Source of the DNA: Bacteroidaceae bacterium
Lineage (GTDB): Bacteria; Bacteroidota; Bacteroidia; Bacteroidales; Bacteroidaceae
Reading direction: 5' to 3'
Assembly: GCA_902362595.1 (NCBI GenBank)
Contig: CABIXF010000010.1
Location: forward strand, 39,675 to 103,674
Length of the DNA stretch: 64,000 bases
Shown here: in pieces, positions 43,853 through 52,138 of the stretch
Layout: each line of letters starts with the position of its first letter
How positions within the stretch are numbered: the stretch's first letter is position 1
Translations under genes and position numbers: made by a program
The notes under the pieces: model-generated
The model's database searches: none
What the model was told of the DNA's origin: nothing
The model's input: the letters and a program-made list of their open reading frames with translations, nothing else

Positions 43853-44986
43853 CTAATCTACCACCCAAAGCAGGTCGCTCATAATCCCGTCGGAGATAAA
43901 TATCCCCTTTTCGGTCAGCTTCAGAATATGATGATCCCAGGTCAGCAGACCTTGTTTCAGATAAGACGAGGCCATACGCATGCAGTAGTTGTATAAAGTT
44001 TCTCCAAATGTGTTTTTCAATAGGTCAGTAGGAATTCCGTAAACTGTACGCAGGCGCGTGATGACAAAGTCGTTGTAGCGGGTATAGAGATCGAGTTCTT
44101 CTTTCTCCTGACAGGGTGTTCCCTGTTGGATACCTTGTATATATTGGGAAAGGGAGGCCACATTCCATTGGCGGGAGATTCCATCGTATGAATGGGCGGA
44201 AGGACCACATCCTAAGTATTTTTTGCCCGTCCAGTAACTTGAATTGTGGCGTGAATAATATCCGGGTTGGCAGAAGTTGGATATTTCATAATGTTCGTAT
44301 CCATGGGCTTTTAAGGTATGGATCAGTTCCTTGAATAAGGATACGCTCAAGTCCTCATCAGTTTCTTCCACTTTGTGCGCCTCTTTCAGTTTCCACAAAG
44401 GGGTGCCTTCCTCATAAATCAGGTGATAGGCGGAAATATGTTCCGGGTACATATCAATGGCTGTTTGCAGGTCTTTCTGCCAGTCCTCCAGTGTTTCACC
44501 GGGTAGTCCGTACATCAAGTCGATGCTGATGTTCTGAAATCCAGCTTCCCGGCAACGCTGGTATGCTTGTCGGGCTTGGGCGGCTGTATGCCGGCGATGC
44601 AACAGGCGGAGGGTGTCTTCCTTGAAAGTCTGTATGCCCATGCTCAGTCGGTTGAAAGGAAGGCTGCGGAGCATGTTCACGTATGCTGGTGTCAAATCGT
44701 CCGGATTAGCTTCGAGTGTGATTTCGGCTTCAGGGTTTACAGGATATACCTTATATATATAGTCGAACAATTGGGCAAAATCTTTTTCTTCCAGCTGAGA
44801 AGGGGTACCTCCTCCCAAATAGATGGTATCTATGGTTTCTCCACTTAGGTAGTCTTTTCGGAGTTTCAGCTCTTTGACAAGGGTTTGGATATAAGCCTCT
44901 TTCTTTTCATTTTCAGTAGTGGAAAAGAAGTCACAGTAGATGCAACGTCGTTTGCAGAAGGGGATATGAAGGTAGATTCCAGCCAT
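43853..44986 (-). CDS. hemW: HemW-like radical SAM coproporphyrinogen-III-oxidase homologue (heme chaperone)
   Basis: The 377-residue protein has the radical-SAM cluster motif CKRRCIYCDF, GGGTPSQL, EITLEANPDDL and the C-terminal HemN domain (SSYWTGKKYLGCGPSAHSY). HemW-type proteins bind and transfer heme and lack coproporphyrinogen oxidase activity. The fourth cysteine typical of true HemN (CxxxCxxCxC) is replaced by Phe here (CIYCDF), which supports HemW. The ATG at 44986 is used in place of a TTG two codons earlier. Confidence 0.88.
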   Translation of the reverse strand: MAGIYLHIPFCKRRCIYCDFFSTTENEKKEAYIQTLVKELKLRKDYLSGETIDTIYLGGGTPSQLEEKDFAQLFDYIYKVYPVNPEAEITLEANPDDLTPAYVNMLRSLPFNRLSMGIQTFKEDTLRLLHRRHTAAQARQAYQRCREAGFQNISIDLMYGLPGETLEDWQKDLQTAIDMYPEHISAYHLIYEEGTPLWKLKEAHKVEETDEDLSVSLFKELIHTLKAHGYEHYEISNFCQPGYYSRHNSSYWTGKKYLGCGPSAHSYDGISRQWNVASLSQYIQGIQQGTPCQEKEELDLYTRYNDFVITRLRTVYGIPTDLLKNTFGETLYNYCMRMASSYLKQGLLTWDHHILKLTEKGIFISDGIMSDLLWVVD

Positions 44987-45064
44987 AAACAATTAACTGT
45001 AAGAATTGGTTTTGCGGGTGTAAATATACGGATAATTTAGGGAGGACGGAAAGAATTTTGGATT

Positions 45065-45084
45065 ACTATGTCTGAAAACATAGT
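45065..45084. promoter_or_regulatory. CRP-like 7-6-7 dyad upstream of the EF-G2-like gene
   Basis: ACTATGTCTGAAAACATAGT has perfect 7-bp arms around a six-base spacer, the geometry of CRP/FNR-family binding sites. Its centre lies about 70 bp upstream of the inferred transcription start, suitable for activation. In B. thetaiotaomicron the gene fusA2 is activated by Cur, a CRP-like carbon-utilisation regulator, so this is a candidate Cur site. The assignment is inference. Confidence 0.5.
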
Positions 45085-45189
45085 TTAGTAACACGAAACT
45101 TTTTATTGTTTTTCTGAATTATAATCTCTAATTTGCGCTTCGTTAAAAAATAAGAGATATGAAAAGCATATCCTTTCGTTACTAAACTA
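45081..45189. repeat. 12-bp inverted repeat flanking the EF-G2-like promoter
   Basis: TAGTTTAGTAAC at 45081-45092 and its exact reverse complement GTTACTAAACTA at 45178-45189 flank the promoter at 45106-45135 and most of the leader. A further GATATG-N5-CATATC dyad lies at 45156-45172. The left copy is upstream of the transcript, so this is not an RNA hairpin. It could be two operators or the ends of a small invertible segment. Confidence 0.6.
45106..45135 (+). promoter_or_regulatory. promoter of the EF-G2-like gene
   Basis: TTG at 45106-45108 and TAATTTG at 45129-45135 are 20 bp apart. The -7 element is one base shorter than consensus, consistent with a weak, activator-dependent promoter. 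The leader is about 60 bases. Confidence 0.5.
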
Positions 45190-45203
45190 AATCTTGAAAT
45201 ACC

Positions 45204-47363
45204 ATGAAAGTATATCAGACAAACGAAATCAAGAACATTGCCCTTCTCGGTAATGACGGCTCAGGTAAAACCACTCTCACAGAAGCCTTGCTCTATGAGA
45301 GTGGTATTATAAAACGTCGCGGAAGAATTACTGCCAAAAATACGGTGAGTGATTATTTCCCGGTGGAGCAGGAATATGGATATTCAGTATTTTCTACTGT
45401 ATATCATGTGGAATGGAACGGGAAGAAACTCAATATTATAGACTGCCCGGGAAGTGATGACTTCGTAGGGGCTGCTATTACCGCGTTGAATGTGACTGAT
45501 ACTGCCATCTTGTTGCTGAACGGGCAATATGGTCCGGAAGTGGGTACGCAGAATCACTTCCGTTATACTGAAAAACTGGGTAAACCGGTGATTTTCCTGG
45601 TGAACCAGCTGGATAGTGAAAAATGTGATTTCGACCATGTGCTTGAACAGTTGAAAGAGAATTATGGCTCTAAGGTTGTTCCGGTTCAGTATCCGTTGGC
45701 TACAGGACCCGACTTCAATTCGTTGATTGATGTACTTTTAATGAAGAAATATTCTTGGGGACCCGACGGTGGAGCCCCTACTATCGAAGATATTCCGGCG
45801 GAAGAGATGGAAAAGGCACAGGAATGGCATAAGACTTTGGTAGAAGCCGCTGCGGAACATGATGAGAGCCTAATGGAGAAATTCTTTGAGGCTGAATCGC
45901 TGACAGAAGACGAAATGCGTGAAGGTATCCGTAAGGGCTTGGCAGCCAGAGGGATGTTTCCTGTATTCTGCGTGTGTGCGGGAAAAGACATGGGCGTTCG
46001 CCGTTTGATGGAATTTTTGGGAAATGTGGTTCCGTTTGTAGATGAAATGCCGGTGGTGCATAACACACGCGGTGTACCTGTTCCTCCTGATCCGAATGGT
46101 CCGACTTCACTTTATTTCCTTAAGACGGCCGTAGAACCTCATATCGGTGATGTACAGTATTTTAAGGTGATGAGTGGAGTGGTTCACGAAGGAGACGACT
46201 TGAGTAATGCGGATAGAGGTTCCAAAGAACGTATGGCCCAATTGTATGTGTGTGCAGGAGCAAACCGTGAAAAGGTGGATGAACTTCGTGCGGGAGATAT
46301 CGGTTGTACGGTGAAACTGAAAGACGTAAAGACTGGAAATACGTTGAACGGAAAGGATTGTGAAAACCGTTTCAACTTTATCAAGTATCCGAATCCGAAA
46401 TATACAAGAGCTATCAAACCGGTTAATGAGGCGGATACGGAAAAGATGATGGCGGTATTGAATCGTATGCGTGAGGAAGATCCGACATGGGTTGTAGAGC
46501 AATCCAAAGAACTGCGTCAGATTCTGGTACACGGACAAGGTGAGTTCCATTTGCGCACGTTGAAATGGCGTCTGGAAAACAATGAGAAATTGCCTATCCA
46601 GTTTTATGAACCGAAGATTCCTTATCGTGAAACCATCACGAAGGCTGCGCGTGCCGACTATCGTCATAAAAAGCAGTCGGGTGGTGCCGGTCAGTTTGGT
46701 GAGGTACACTTGATTGTAGAGCCATATTATGAAGGTATGCCAGCTCCGGAAACCTACAAGTTCAACGGACAGGAATATAAGATGAATGTGAAAGGTACGG
46801 AAGTAATCGACCTGGAATGGGGTGGAAAACTGGTATTTGTGAACAGTGTGGTAGGTGGAGCCATCGATGCACGTTTCATGCCGGCCATCCTGAAAGGTAT
46901 CATGAGCCGTATGGAGCAAGGTCCGTTGACCGGTTCTTATGCACGTGATGTGCGTGTTATCGTATATGATGGAAAGATGCATCCAGTAGACTCCAATGAA
47001 ATCTCCTTTATGTTGGCTGGACGTCATGCATTCAGTGAAGCCTTCAAGAATGCCGGGCCGAAGATTCTGGAACCGATTTATGATGTGGAAGTATTTGTGC
47101 CAAGTGATAAATTGGGCGATGTAATGAGTGACATGCAAGGGCGTCGTGGAATGATTATGGGTATGACCAGTGAAAAAGGATATGAAAAGTTGTGCGCAAA
47201 AGTGCCTTTGAAAGAAATGTCCAATTATTCTACTTCATTGAGTTCGTTGACAGGAGGTCGTGCTTCATTTATTATGAAGTTTGCCAGCTATGAACTGGTT
47301 CCGACTGATGTCCAGAACAAGCTGATGAAGGAGTTTGAAGAGCAGGAAAAGGACGAAGCATAA
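45204..47363 (+). CDS. fusA2: EF-G paralogue, EF-G2-like
   Basis: The 719-residue protein has all EF-G domains but a diverged GTPase centre. The P-loop is GNDGSGKTT in place of GHIDAGKTT, and the switch II motif is DCPGSDDF, with Ser84 where EF-G has the catalytic histidine (DTPGHVDF). Domains II-V follow (GVVHEGDDLSNADRGSKERM, YRETITKAARADYRHKKQSG, QGRRGMIMGMTSEKG). The orthologue in B. thetaiotaomicron supports translation during carbon limitation, without GTP hydrolysis. Its own promoter, CRP-like dyad and terminator show a single-gene unit. Confidence 0.88.
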   Translation: MKVYQTNEIKNIALLGNDGSGKTTLTEALLYESGIIKRRGRITAKNTVSDYFPVEQEYGYSVFSTVYHVEWNGKKLNIIDCPGSDDFVGAAITALNVTDTAILLLNGQYGPEVGTQNHFRYTEKLGKPVIFLVNQLDSEKCDFDHVLEQLKENYGSKVVPVQYPLATGPDFNSLIDVLLMKKYSWGPDGGAPTIEDIPAEEMEKAQEWHKTLVEAAAEHDESLMEKFFEAESLTEDEMREGIRKGLAARGMFPVFCVCAGKDMGVRRLMEFLGNVVPFVDEMPVVHNTRGVPVPPDPNGPTSLYFLKTAVEPHIGDVQYFKVMSGVVHEGDDLSNADRGSKERMAQLYVCAGANREKVDELRAGDIGCTVKLKDVKTGNTLNGKDCENRFNFIKYPNPKYTRAIKPVNEADTEKMMAVLNRMREEDPTWVVEQSKELRQILVHGQGEFHLRTLKWRLENNEKLPIQFYEPKIPYRETITKAARADYRHKKQSGGAGQFGEVHLIVEPYYEGMPAPETYKFNGQEYKMNVKGTEVIDLEWGGKLVFVNSVVGGAIDARFMPAILKGIMSRMEQGPLTGSYARDVRVIVYDGKMHPVDSNEISFMLAGRHAFSEAFKNAGPKILEPIYDVEVFVPSDKLGDVMSDMQGRRGMIMGMTSEKGYEKLCAKVPLKEMSNYSTSLSSLTGGRASFIMKFASYELVPTDVQNKLMKEFEEQEKDEA

Positions 47364-47386
47364 CATTAGTTGTGATTTTTATAGGT

Positions 47387-47424
47387 AAAAAGGCCGTGTT
47401 TCTTAAAAAGACACGGCTTTTTTG
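47387..47424 (+). terminator. terminator after the EF-G2-like gene
   Basis: GCCGTGT (47393-47399) pairs with ACACGGC (47411-47417), extended by A-U and G-U pairs into the following T6. It starts 24 bp after the stop codon. Confidence 0.8.
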
Positions 47425-47456
47425 TTTAACTTAGCTTAAACAAAACGGACTGTTTA

Positions 47457-47488
47457 TTTGTTGTTAATCCAATTTTTTATTATTTTTG
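47457..47488 (+). promoter_or_regulatory. promoter of rprX-rprY
   Basis: TTTG at 47457-47460 and TATTTTTG at 47481-47488 are exactly 20 bp apart. The transcript would have a leader of about 130 bases before the ATG at 47629. No riboswitch-like structure is evident in it. Confidence 0.7.
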
Positions 47489-47628
47489 CGATATGTGCAA
47501 GCTGAAAAGACAGATTGGTGAAGAATTTCGCAGGTAAAATCTGATTTTCGGTTAATATACGACAAACTCCCAATTAAAACTTGTTAAGCTACTAGGGTTG
47601 TATTTGTCAGGTTGTTAAATTTGCCCGT

Positions 47629-49182
47629 ATGAAAAAGTCTACTATTTGGATATTAGGAGTTGTAATGGGATTATCTTTTCTAAGCTTGCTCTATTTGCAG
47701 GTGAGCTATATTGAAGAGATGGTCAAGATGCGTCGCAGCCAGTTTGAAGAGAACGTGAATCGTAGTCTGGGTAAGGTTGTGCATAATTTGGAACTGGTGG
47801 AAACGAAAAGATATCTGGAAAAGGATGTAGCGGCCCAAGAACGTGCGGCACTTTTATCGAGAAAGTACCAGGCGGCGAGTGACAATAGTGGAGAGAATGT
47901 GGTAGAGCATCATCAGTATACGATTACTGCTCCCGATGGATCCACTTATTCTACTTTTGAACTGAAAACGATCATGAACAGACCGGCTAATGTGCCGAAA
48001 GTGGTTATCTCCACGGGAAAGACTATACCTCAGACTTCGCGGGCTTTACAGGAGATTCTTAAAGAACGTTATGTTTATCAGCGTGCTTTATTGGATGAAG
48101 TTGTATATAATATTCTTTATACGGCGAGTGATAAACCGTTGAAAGAAAGGGTTAATTTTAAGCAGTTGGATCATTTCTTGAAAACGGAGTTGTTTAACAA
48201 TGGAATCGATATACCTTATCATTTTTCTGTGACTGACCGAGATGGGAAAACAGTGTATCGGTGTCCGGACTATGTACATGATGATGAAAAGATTTATTCT
48301 CGGTTGATTTTTGAAAAAGACCCTCCAGCCAAAATGGGATTTGTAAATATTTCCTTCCCTACGCTGGATGATTATATCTTCAGTTCTGTAAAGTTTATGA
48401 TTCCGTCGATTATTTTTACAGTTGTACTATTGATTACATTCATCTTTACAATTTATATTATTTTCCGTCAGAAACGATTGACTGAAATTAAGAATGATTT
48501 TATCAATAATATGACGCATGAGTTTAAGACTCCGATTTCGACCATTTCGTTGGCGGCTCAAATGCTGAATGATCCTGCAGTAGCCAAATCACCTGTCATG
48601 TTCAAGCATATATCTGGCGTCATCAACGATGAAACGAAGCGCCTGAGATTCCAGGTGGAAAAGGTGTTGCAGATGTCTATGTTTGAGAGACAAAGTGTGA
48701 CGTTAAAGAAAAAGGAAATAGATGCCCATGAACTTATCAATGGAGTGGTCAATACTTTCCGTTTGAAAGTTGAAAAAGATAATGGAACGCTTGAGGCGGA
48801 ACTGATGGCGGAAGATCCTGTGATTTTTGTAGATGAAATGCATTTTACAAATGTGATTTTCAATTTATTGGATAATGCTGTGAAATACAAGAACCCAGAG
48901 AGAGATATTGCCCTGAAAATTCGTACATGGAATGAGGGCTGCAAGTTGTGTATCTCTGTGGAGGATAATGGAATTGGCATCAAAAAGGAAAATCTGAAGA
49001 AGATATTTGATAAGTTCTACCGTGTTCATACGGGAAATTTGCATGATGTGAAAGGCTTTGGTCTTGGACTGGCTTACGTGAAAAAGATAATTACAGATCA
49101 TAAAGGTTCTATTCGGGCCGAAAGTGAATTGAATGTAGGAACAAAGTTTATTATTACGATACCACTATTTAAAGAAGAATAA
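47629..49182 (+). CDS. rprX: sensor histidine kinase, RprX-like
   Basis: The 517-residue inner-membrane kinase has helices at about 7-25 and 262-284 enclosing a periplasmic sensor domain of about 235 residues with no recognised ligand fold. The H-box is NNMTHEFKTPISTISLAAQML and the ATPase motifs are NLLDNAVKY (N), VEDNGIGI (G1) and GFGLGLAYVKKI (G2). It pairs with the response regulator three bases downstream. The pair corresponds to RprXY of B. fragilis; the signal is not known from this sequence. Confidence 0.88.
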   Translation: MKKSTIWILGVVMGLSFLSLLYLQVSYIEEMVKMRRSQFEENVNRSLGKVVHNLELVETKRYLEKDVAAQERAALLSRKYQAASDNSGENVVEHHQYTITAPDGSTYSTFELKTIMNRPANVPKVVISTGKTIPQTSRALQEILKERYVYQRALLDEVVYNILYTASDKPLKERVNFKQLDHFLKTELFNNGIDIPYHFSVTDRDGKTVYRCPDYVHDDEKIYSRLIFEKDPPAKMGFVNISFPTLDDYIFSSVKFMIPSIIFTVVLLITFIFTIYIIFRQKRLTEIKNDFINNMTHEFKTPISTISLAAQMLNDPAVAKSPVMFKHISGVINDETKRLRFQVEKVLQMSMFERQSVTLKKKEIDAHELINGVVNTFRLKVEKDNGTLEAELMAEDPVIFVDEMHFTNVIFNLLDNAVKYKNPERDIALKIRTWNEGCKLCISVEDNGIGIKKENLKKIFDKFYRVHTGNLHDVKGFGLGLAYVKKIITDHKGSIRAESELNVGTKFIITIPLFKEE

Positions 49183-49185
49183 GAT

Positions 49186-49884
49186 ATGGACGACAAATTG
49201 CGTATTTTGCTGTGCGAAGATGATGAGAATCTTGGCATGCTTTTGAGAGAATATTTACAGGCGAAAGGTTATAATGCAGATCTTTTTCCGGATGGAGAAG
49301 CTGGATTTAAGGCTTTCTTGAAAAGTAAATACGATTTAGTTGTAACGGATGTAATGATGCCGAGAAAAGATGGATTTACCTTGGCTCAGGAAATTCGTCA
49401 GGCAAATGCAGAAGTTCCTATTATTTTCTTGACGGCAAAGACCTTGAAAGAAGATATTTTGGAAGGATTCAAGATTGGTGCAGACGATTATATTACGAAG
49501 CCTTTTAGTATGGAAGAACTGACTTTCCGTATTGAAGCGATTTTGCGCCGTGTTCGTGGAAAACGTAATCGTGAAAGTACCGTTTATAAAATTGGACGTT
49601 TTACATTCGATACGCAGAAGCAAATTTTGTCTATCGGTGATAAGCAGACCAAGTTGACTACGAAAGAATCAGAATTGTTGGGTTTGCTTTGTGCACATGC
49701 CAATGAAATTCTTCAGCGTGACTTTGCATTGAAAACCATTTGGATTGATGACAATTATTTCAATGCAAGAAGTATGGATGTATATATCACTAAGCTGCGT
49801 AAACATTTGAAAGAAGATGATTCGATTGAAATCATCAATATCCATGGAAAGGGATATAAATTGATTACTCCAGAAGGTGAATGA
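49186..49884 (+). CDS. rprY: OmpR-type response regulator, RprY-like
   Basis: The 232-residue protein has a receiver domain with acidic pocket CEDDENL, phosphoacceptor Asp in VVTDVMMPRKDG, Thr in IIFLTAKT and Lys in DYITKPFSMEEL. A winged-helix domain follows (KLTTKESELLGLLCAHANEI, RSMDVYITKLRKHL, IINIHGKGYKL). It is almost certainly phosphorylated by the upstream kinase. In the Porphyromonas relative RprY is linked to stress and sodium-related gene control; targets here are unknown. Confidence 0.9.
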   Translation: MDDKLRILLCEDDENLGMLLREYLQAKGYNADLFPDGEAGFKAFLKSKYDLVVTDVMMPRKDGFTLAQEIRQANAEVPIIFLTAKTLKEDILEGFKIGADDYITKPFSMEELTFRIEAILRRVRGKRNRESTVYKIGRFTFDTQKQILSIGDKQTKLTTKESELLGLLCAHANEILQRDFALKTIWIDDNYFNARSMDVYITKLRKHLKEDDSIEIINIHGKGYKLITPEGE

Positions 49885-49906
49885 GATGTAGTTCTTGAAA
49901 TGATGA

Positions 49907-49950
49907 GCAATAAAAAAGCCTGAATTGAAAAATTCAGGCTTTTTTATTGC
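49907..49950. terminator. strong bidirectional terminator after rprY
   Basis: Perfect 20-bp arms (49907-49926 and 49931-49950) around a GAAA tetraloop contain A6 at one end and T6 at the other. The hairpin can stop rprXY transcription on the plus strand and the small membrane-protein gene on the minus strand. Confidence 0.93.
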
Positions 49951-49970
49951 TGTTTGTTGGCTGAGAAAAT

Positions 49971-50147
49971 TCAGTCTGTAATTTTTTTGTTCAGGATGAT
50001 GTAAGCAATTAGTCCTATCACAACAAGTACCAAGGAACCTCCTAATACAGCGTTGTTGTTCACATTACCTACTGCATAGCCTGCAATGAGAATTACAGCA
50101 CCGATAATGACTAATATCACTCCTAAATTCTGTAATAAGCTTTTCAT
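49971..50147 (-). CDS. 58-residue membrane protein of unknown function
   Basis: The frame starts at ATG 50147 (MKSLLQNLGVILVIIGAVI), ends with TGA at 49971 and encodes two hydrophobic helices (about 8-27 and 35-53) joined by GNVNNNAVLG, then NKKITD. Composition and clean start and stop support a real gene, with the perfect bidirectional hairpin just downstream. Two-helix proteins of this size are common in Bacteroidales, usually annotated hypothetical. A possible -7 box (TACATTTG on the minus strand, 50278-50285) would leave a 125-base leader. Confidence 0.75.
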   Translation of the reverse strand: MKSLLQNLGVILVIIGAVILIAGYAVGNVNNNAVLGGSLVLVVIGLIAYIILNKKITD

Positions 50148-50338
50148 GTGTGTCTTCTTTTTATGGTTTATTTATTCATGGTTACAAATTAAAGCATAAT
50201 TCTTCTATTCAGAAAATTATTTCGTGAAAAAAAACAGAAATTCAAGCATGTATATCATGGCTTTTATAAAAGCTTGACAAATGTAATGTTTTTTACACGG
50301 ATGTGAGCTCTCTATATTTTTGTTGGAAGTTATTCTGG

Positions 50339-50785
50339 CTAGTCTTTTGTGTTGGTAAAGATTTTCCGTAATACTTCCTGACTGACTCTTAATTCCTCCA
50401 AGGTTAGGCCATGGAGCGCTTCTTTCAGTGTCTTGTTTGCAATGAATCTTGCTTTTTCTTCCAGTTTTTTTCCGTTTTCTGTTAAGTGGATTTTGTTGGT
50501 TCGGCGGTCTTTCTTATCCGGTACTCGTATTACCAGATGTTGTTTTTCCATATTGTCAATCAGGCGAGTCATGCTGGGCTTGTCCTTAAAGGTGGCATTG
50601 CATAATTCCTGCTGGGTTACTCCATCTTTTTCCCAAAGGTAAAGTAATACAGTCCATTGCTCTGGGGTAATTTCCATACCATTGAGCCTGAAGTTGCGGA
50701 TTAATTTTCGATTGATGGCAGCCGACACTTTTCCATTTAGTATGGCAAATATCAGTTGGATGTCAAAATTAAACTGTTCTATCAT
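50339..50785 (-). CDS. MarR-family transcriptional regulator
   Basis: The 148-residue protein has the winged helix-turn-helix pattern TPEQWTVLLYLWEKDGVTQQEL, then KDKPSMTRLIDNMEKQHLV and the wing RVPDKKDRRTNKIHLTENG. The start is ATG 50785 (MIEQFNFDIQ); a further upstream start would fall inside the -7 box. MarR proteins usually repress their own gene and a drug or phenolic efflux system. Its promoter shares an operator block with the TolC-HlyD-ABC-2 operon, which makes that operon the likely target. Confidence 0.93.
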   Translation of the reverse strand: MIEQFNFDIQLIFAILNGKVSAAINRKLIRNFRLNGMEITPEQWTVLLYLWEKDGVTQQELCNATFKDKPSMTRLIDNMEKQHLVIRVPDKKDRRTNKIHLTENGKKLEEKARFIANKTLKEALHGLTLEELRVSQEVLRKIFTNTKD

Positions 50786-50791
50786 GTAATT

Positions 50792-50805
50792 ATTGTTTAA
50801 ACAAC
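50792..50805. promoter_or_regulatory. predicted autoregulatory operator of marR
   Basis: On the minus strand it reads GTTGTTTAAACAAT, containing the perfect 12-bp palindrome TTGTTTAAACAA. It lies four bases downstream of the -7 box, exactly as the dyad at 23706-23719 lies relative to the efflux promoter. Confidence 0.65.
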
Positions 50806-50809
50806 CTTG

Positions 50810-50817
50810 CAAATATA
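50810..50817 (-). promoter_or_regulatory. -7 box of the marR promoter
   Basis: TATATTTG on the minus strand matches TAnnTTTG, 24 bp before the ATG at 50785. The -33 position shows only TTTA (50834-50837). Confidence 0.6.
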
Positions 50818-50910
50818 GTATATTTCAGCTATATAAAGTAGGTAAAAGAGAGATGAAATGATAAATTGTTCTCTTTTTAAGATTCTTTATTGTATAAATA
50901 GGTGAGAATC

Positions 50911-50942
50911 TTTGGTTTCTTAGTTGAAAAATCGTACCTTTG
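50911..50942 (+). promoter_or_regulatory. promoter of rpsF-rpsR-rplI
   Basis: TTTG at 50911-50914 and TACCTTTG at 50935-50942 are exactly 20 bp apart, the best consensus match in the window, as expected for a ribosomal-protein operon. The AT-rich leader of about 40 bases is too short for a conventional S6:S18-binding RNA structure, and none is seen. Confidence 0.8.
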
Positions 50943-50988
50943 CCGCGCAAATAAAAAATCATTATTAATAATTTAATTAACGAATAGT

Positions 50989-51336
50989 ATGAATCAATAC
51001 GAAACCGTTTTCATTTTAACTCCCGTTTTGTCTGATGTTCAGATGAAGGAAGCGGTAGAAAAGTTCAAAGCTATCCTGACTCAGGAAGGTGCGGAGATCA
51101 TCAATGAAGAAAACTGGGGCTTGAAAAAATTGGCTTACCCAATTCAGAAGAAGTCTACAGGTTTCTATCAACTGATTGAATTCAAAGCAGAACCGTCTGT
51201 AATTGAGAAGCTGGAAGTAAACTACCGTCGTGACGAACGAGTAATCCGTTTCTTGACTTTCAAGATGGATAAGTATGCTGCAGAATACGCTGCTAAGAGA
51301 AGAAATGTAAAATCAACTAAAAAGGAGGAAAACTAA
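50989..51336 (+). CDS. rpsF: 30S ribosomal protein S6
   Basis: The 115-residue protein starts [16 protein letters not shown], the usual S6 beginning, and has [18 protein letters not shown] and the [18 protein letters not shown] core. S6 binds 16S rRNA together with S18 in the small-subunit platform. It is the first gene of an S6-S18-L9 operon, two bases before rpsR. No ssb or priB gene separates them, unlike in many other bacteria. Confidence 0.97.
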   Translation: MNQYETVFILTPVLSDVQMKEAVEKFKAILTQEGAEIINEENWGLKKLAYPIQKKSTGFYQLIEFKAEPSVIEKLEVNYRRDERVIRFLTFKMDKYAAEYAAKRRNVKSTKKEEN

Positions 51337-51338
51337 TC

Positions 51339-51608
51339 ATGGCACAGCAACAATCAGAAATCAGATATTTAACTCCGCCTTCAGTAGACGTGAAGAAGAA
51401 AAAATACTGTCGTTTCAAAAAGAGCGGTATTAAGTACATCGACTACAAAGATCCTGAATTCTTGAAGAAATTCTTGAATGAACAAGGAAAGATCCTTCCG
51501 CGCCGTATTACAGGTACTTCATTGAAGTTCCAGCGTCGTATTGCGCAGGCTGTTAAGAGAGCTCGTCACTTGGCTTTGCTGCCTTTCGTAACTGATATGA
51601 TGAAATAA
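51339..51608 (+). CDS. rpsR: 30S ribosomal protein S18
   Basis: The 89-residue basic protein has [38 protein letters not shown] and [20 protein letters not shown], the conserved S18 core. It binds beside S6 in the small-subunit platform. The downstream rplI gene follows by 18 bp. Confidence 0.97.
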   Translation: MAQQQSEIRYLTPPSVDVKKKKYCRFKKSGIKYIDYKDPEFLKKFLNEQGKILPRRITGTSLKFQRRIAQAVKRARHLALLPFVTDMMK

Positions 51609-51626
51609 TAAAGGAGGAATAAGAAT

Positions 51627-52076
51627 ATGGAACTGATTTTGAAAGAAGACGTAGTTAACTTGGGCTACAAGAATGATATTGTAACCGTGAAGTCTGGTTA
51701 TGGTCGTAACTATCTTATTCCGACGGGTAAAGCAGTGATTGCTTCTCCGGCTGCAAAGAAAATGTTGGCTGAAGAGTTGAAGCAGCGTGCTCATAAATTG
51801 GAGAAGATTAAGAAAGATGCTGAAGCTGTAGCAGAAACACTGAAGGGCGTTTCATTGACTATTGCTACTAAGGTTAGTGCAACTGGTTCAATCTACGGTT
51901 CAGTAGGCAGCATTCAGATTGCTGATGAATTGGCTAAGTTGGGTCACAACATTGATCGTAAGATTATTGTGGTAAAGGACAATGTAAAAGAAGTTGGACA
52001 CTACAAGGCTATCGTTAAACTTCACAAGGAAGTTTCTGTAGAAATTCCTTTCGAAGTAGTTGCAGAAGAAGCTTAA
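51627..52076 (+). CDS. rplI: 50S ribosomal protein L9
   Basis: The 149-residue protein has the N-terminal L9 signature (MELILKEDVVNLGYKNDIVT, then SGYGRNYLIPTGKA), a connecting helix and a C-terminal RNA-binding domain (TGSIYGSVGSIQIADELA). It binds 23S rRNA near L1. It is the last gene of the operon and is followed by a strong hairpin. Confidence 0.97.
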   Translation: MELILKEDVVNLGYKNDIVTVKSGYGRNYLIPTGKAVIASPAAKKMLAEELKQRAHKLEKIKKDAEAVAETLKGVSLTIATKVSATGSIYGSVGSIQIADELAKLGHNIDRKIIVVKDNVKEVGHYKAIVKLHKEVSVEIPFEVVAEEA

Positions 52077-52102
52077 TTTGTATCTGTAAATACTTGATAA
52101 AT

Positions 52103-52138
52103 CCCCCGAATGGATGTATGTCTGTTCGGGGTTTTTTA
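52103..52138 (+). terminator. terminator of the rpsF-rpsR-rplI operon
   Basis: CCCCGAA (52104-52110) pairs with TTCGGGG (52125-52131) across a 14-base loop, followed by T6. It starts 27 bp after the rplI stop codon. Confidence 0.88.

Noticed and set aside
45093..45203. Riboswitch in the EF-G2-like leader
   Set aside because: The only structure is a GATATG-N5-CATATC dyad; length and sequence fit no riboswitch class that I recognise.
46107..47138. Minus-strand frame of 343 codons
   Set aside because: It is antisense to the EF-G2-like gene; His- and Thr-rich composition reflects reverse-complement codon bias.
50949..50988. S6:S18-binding regulatory RNA in the rpsF leader
   Set aside because: The leader is about 40 bases, almost pure A and T, and forms no stem of the known motif.
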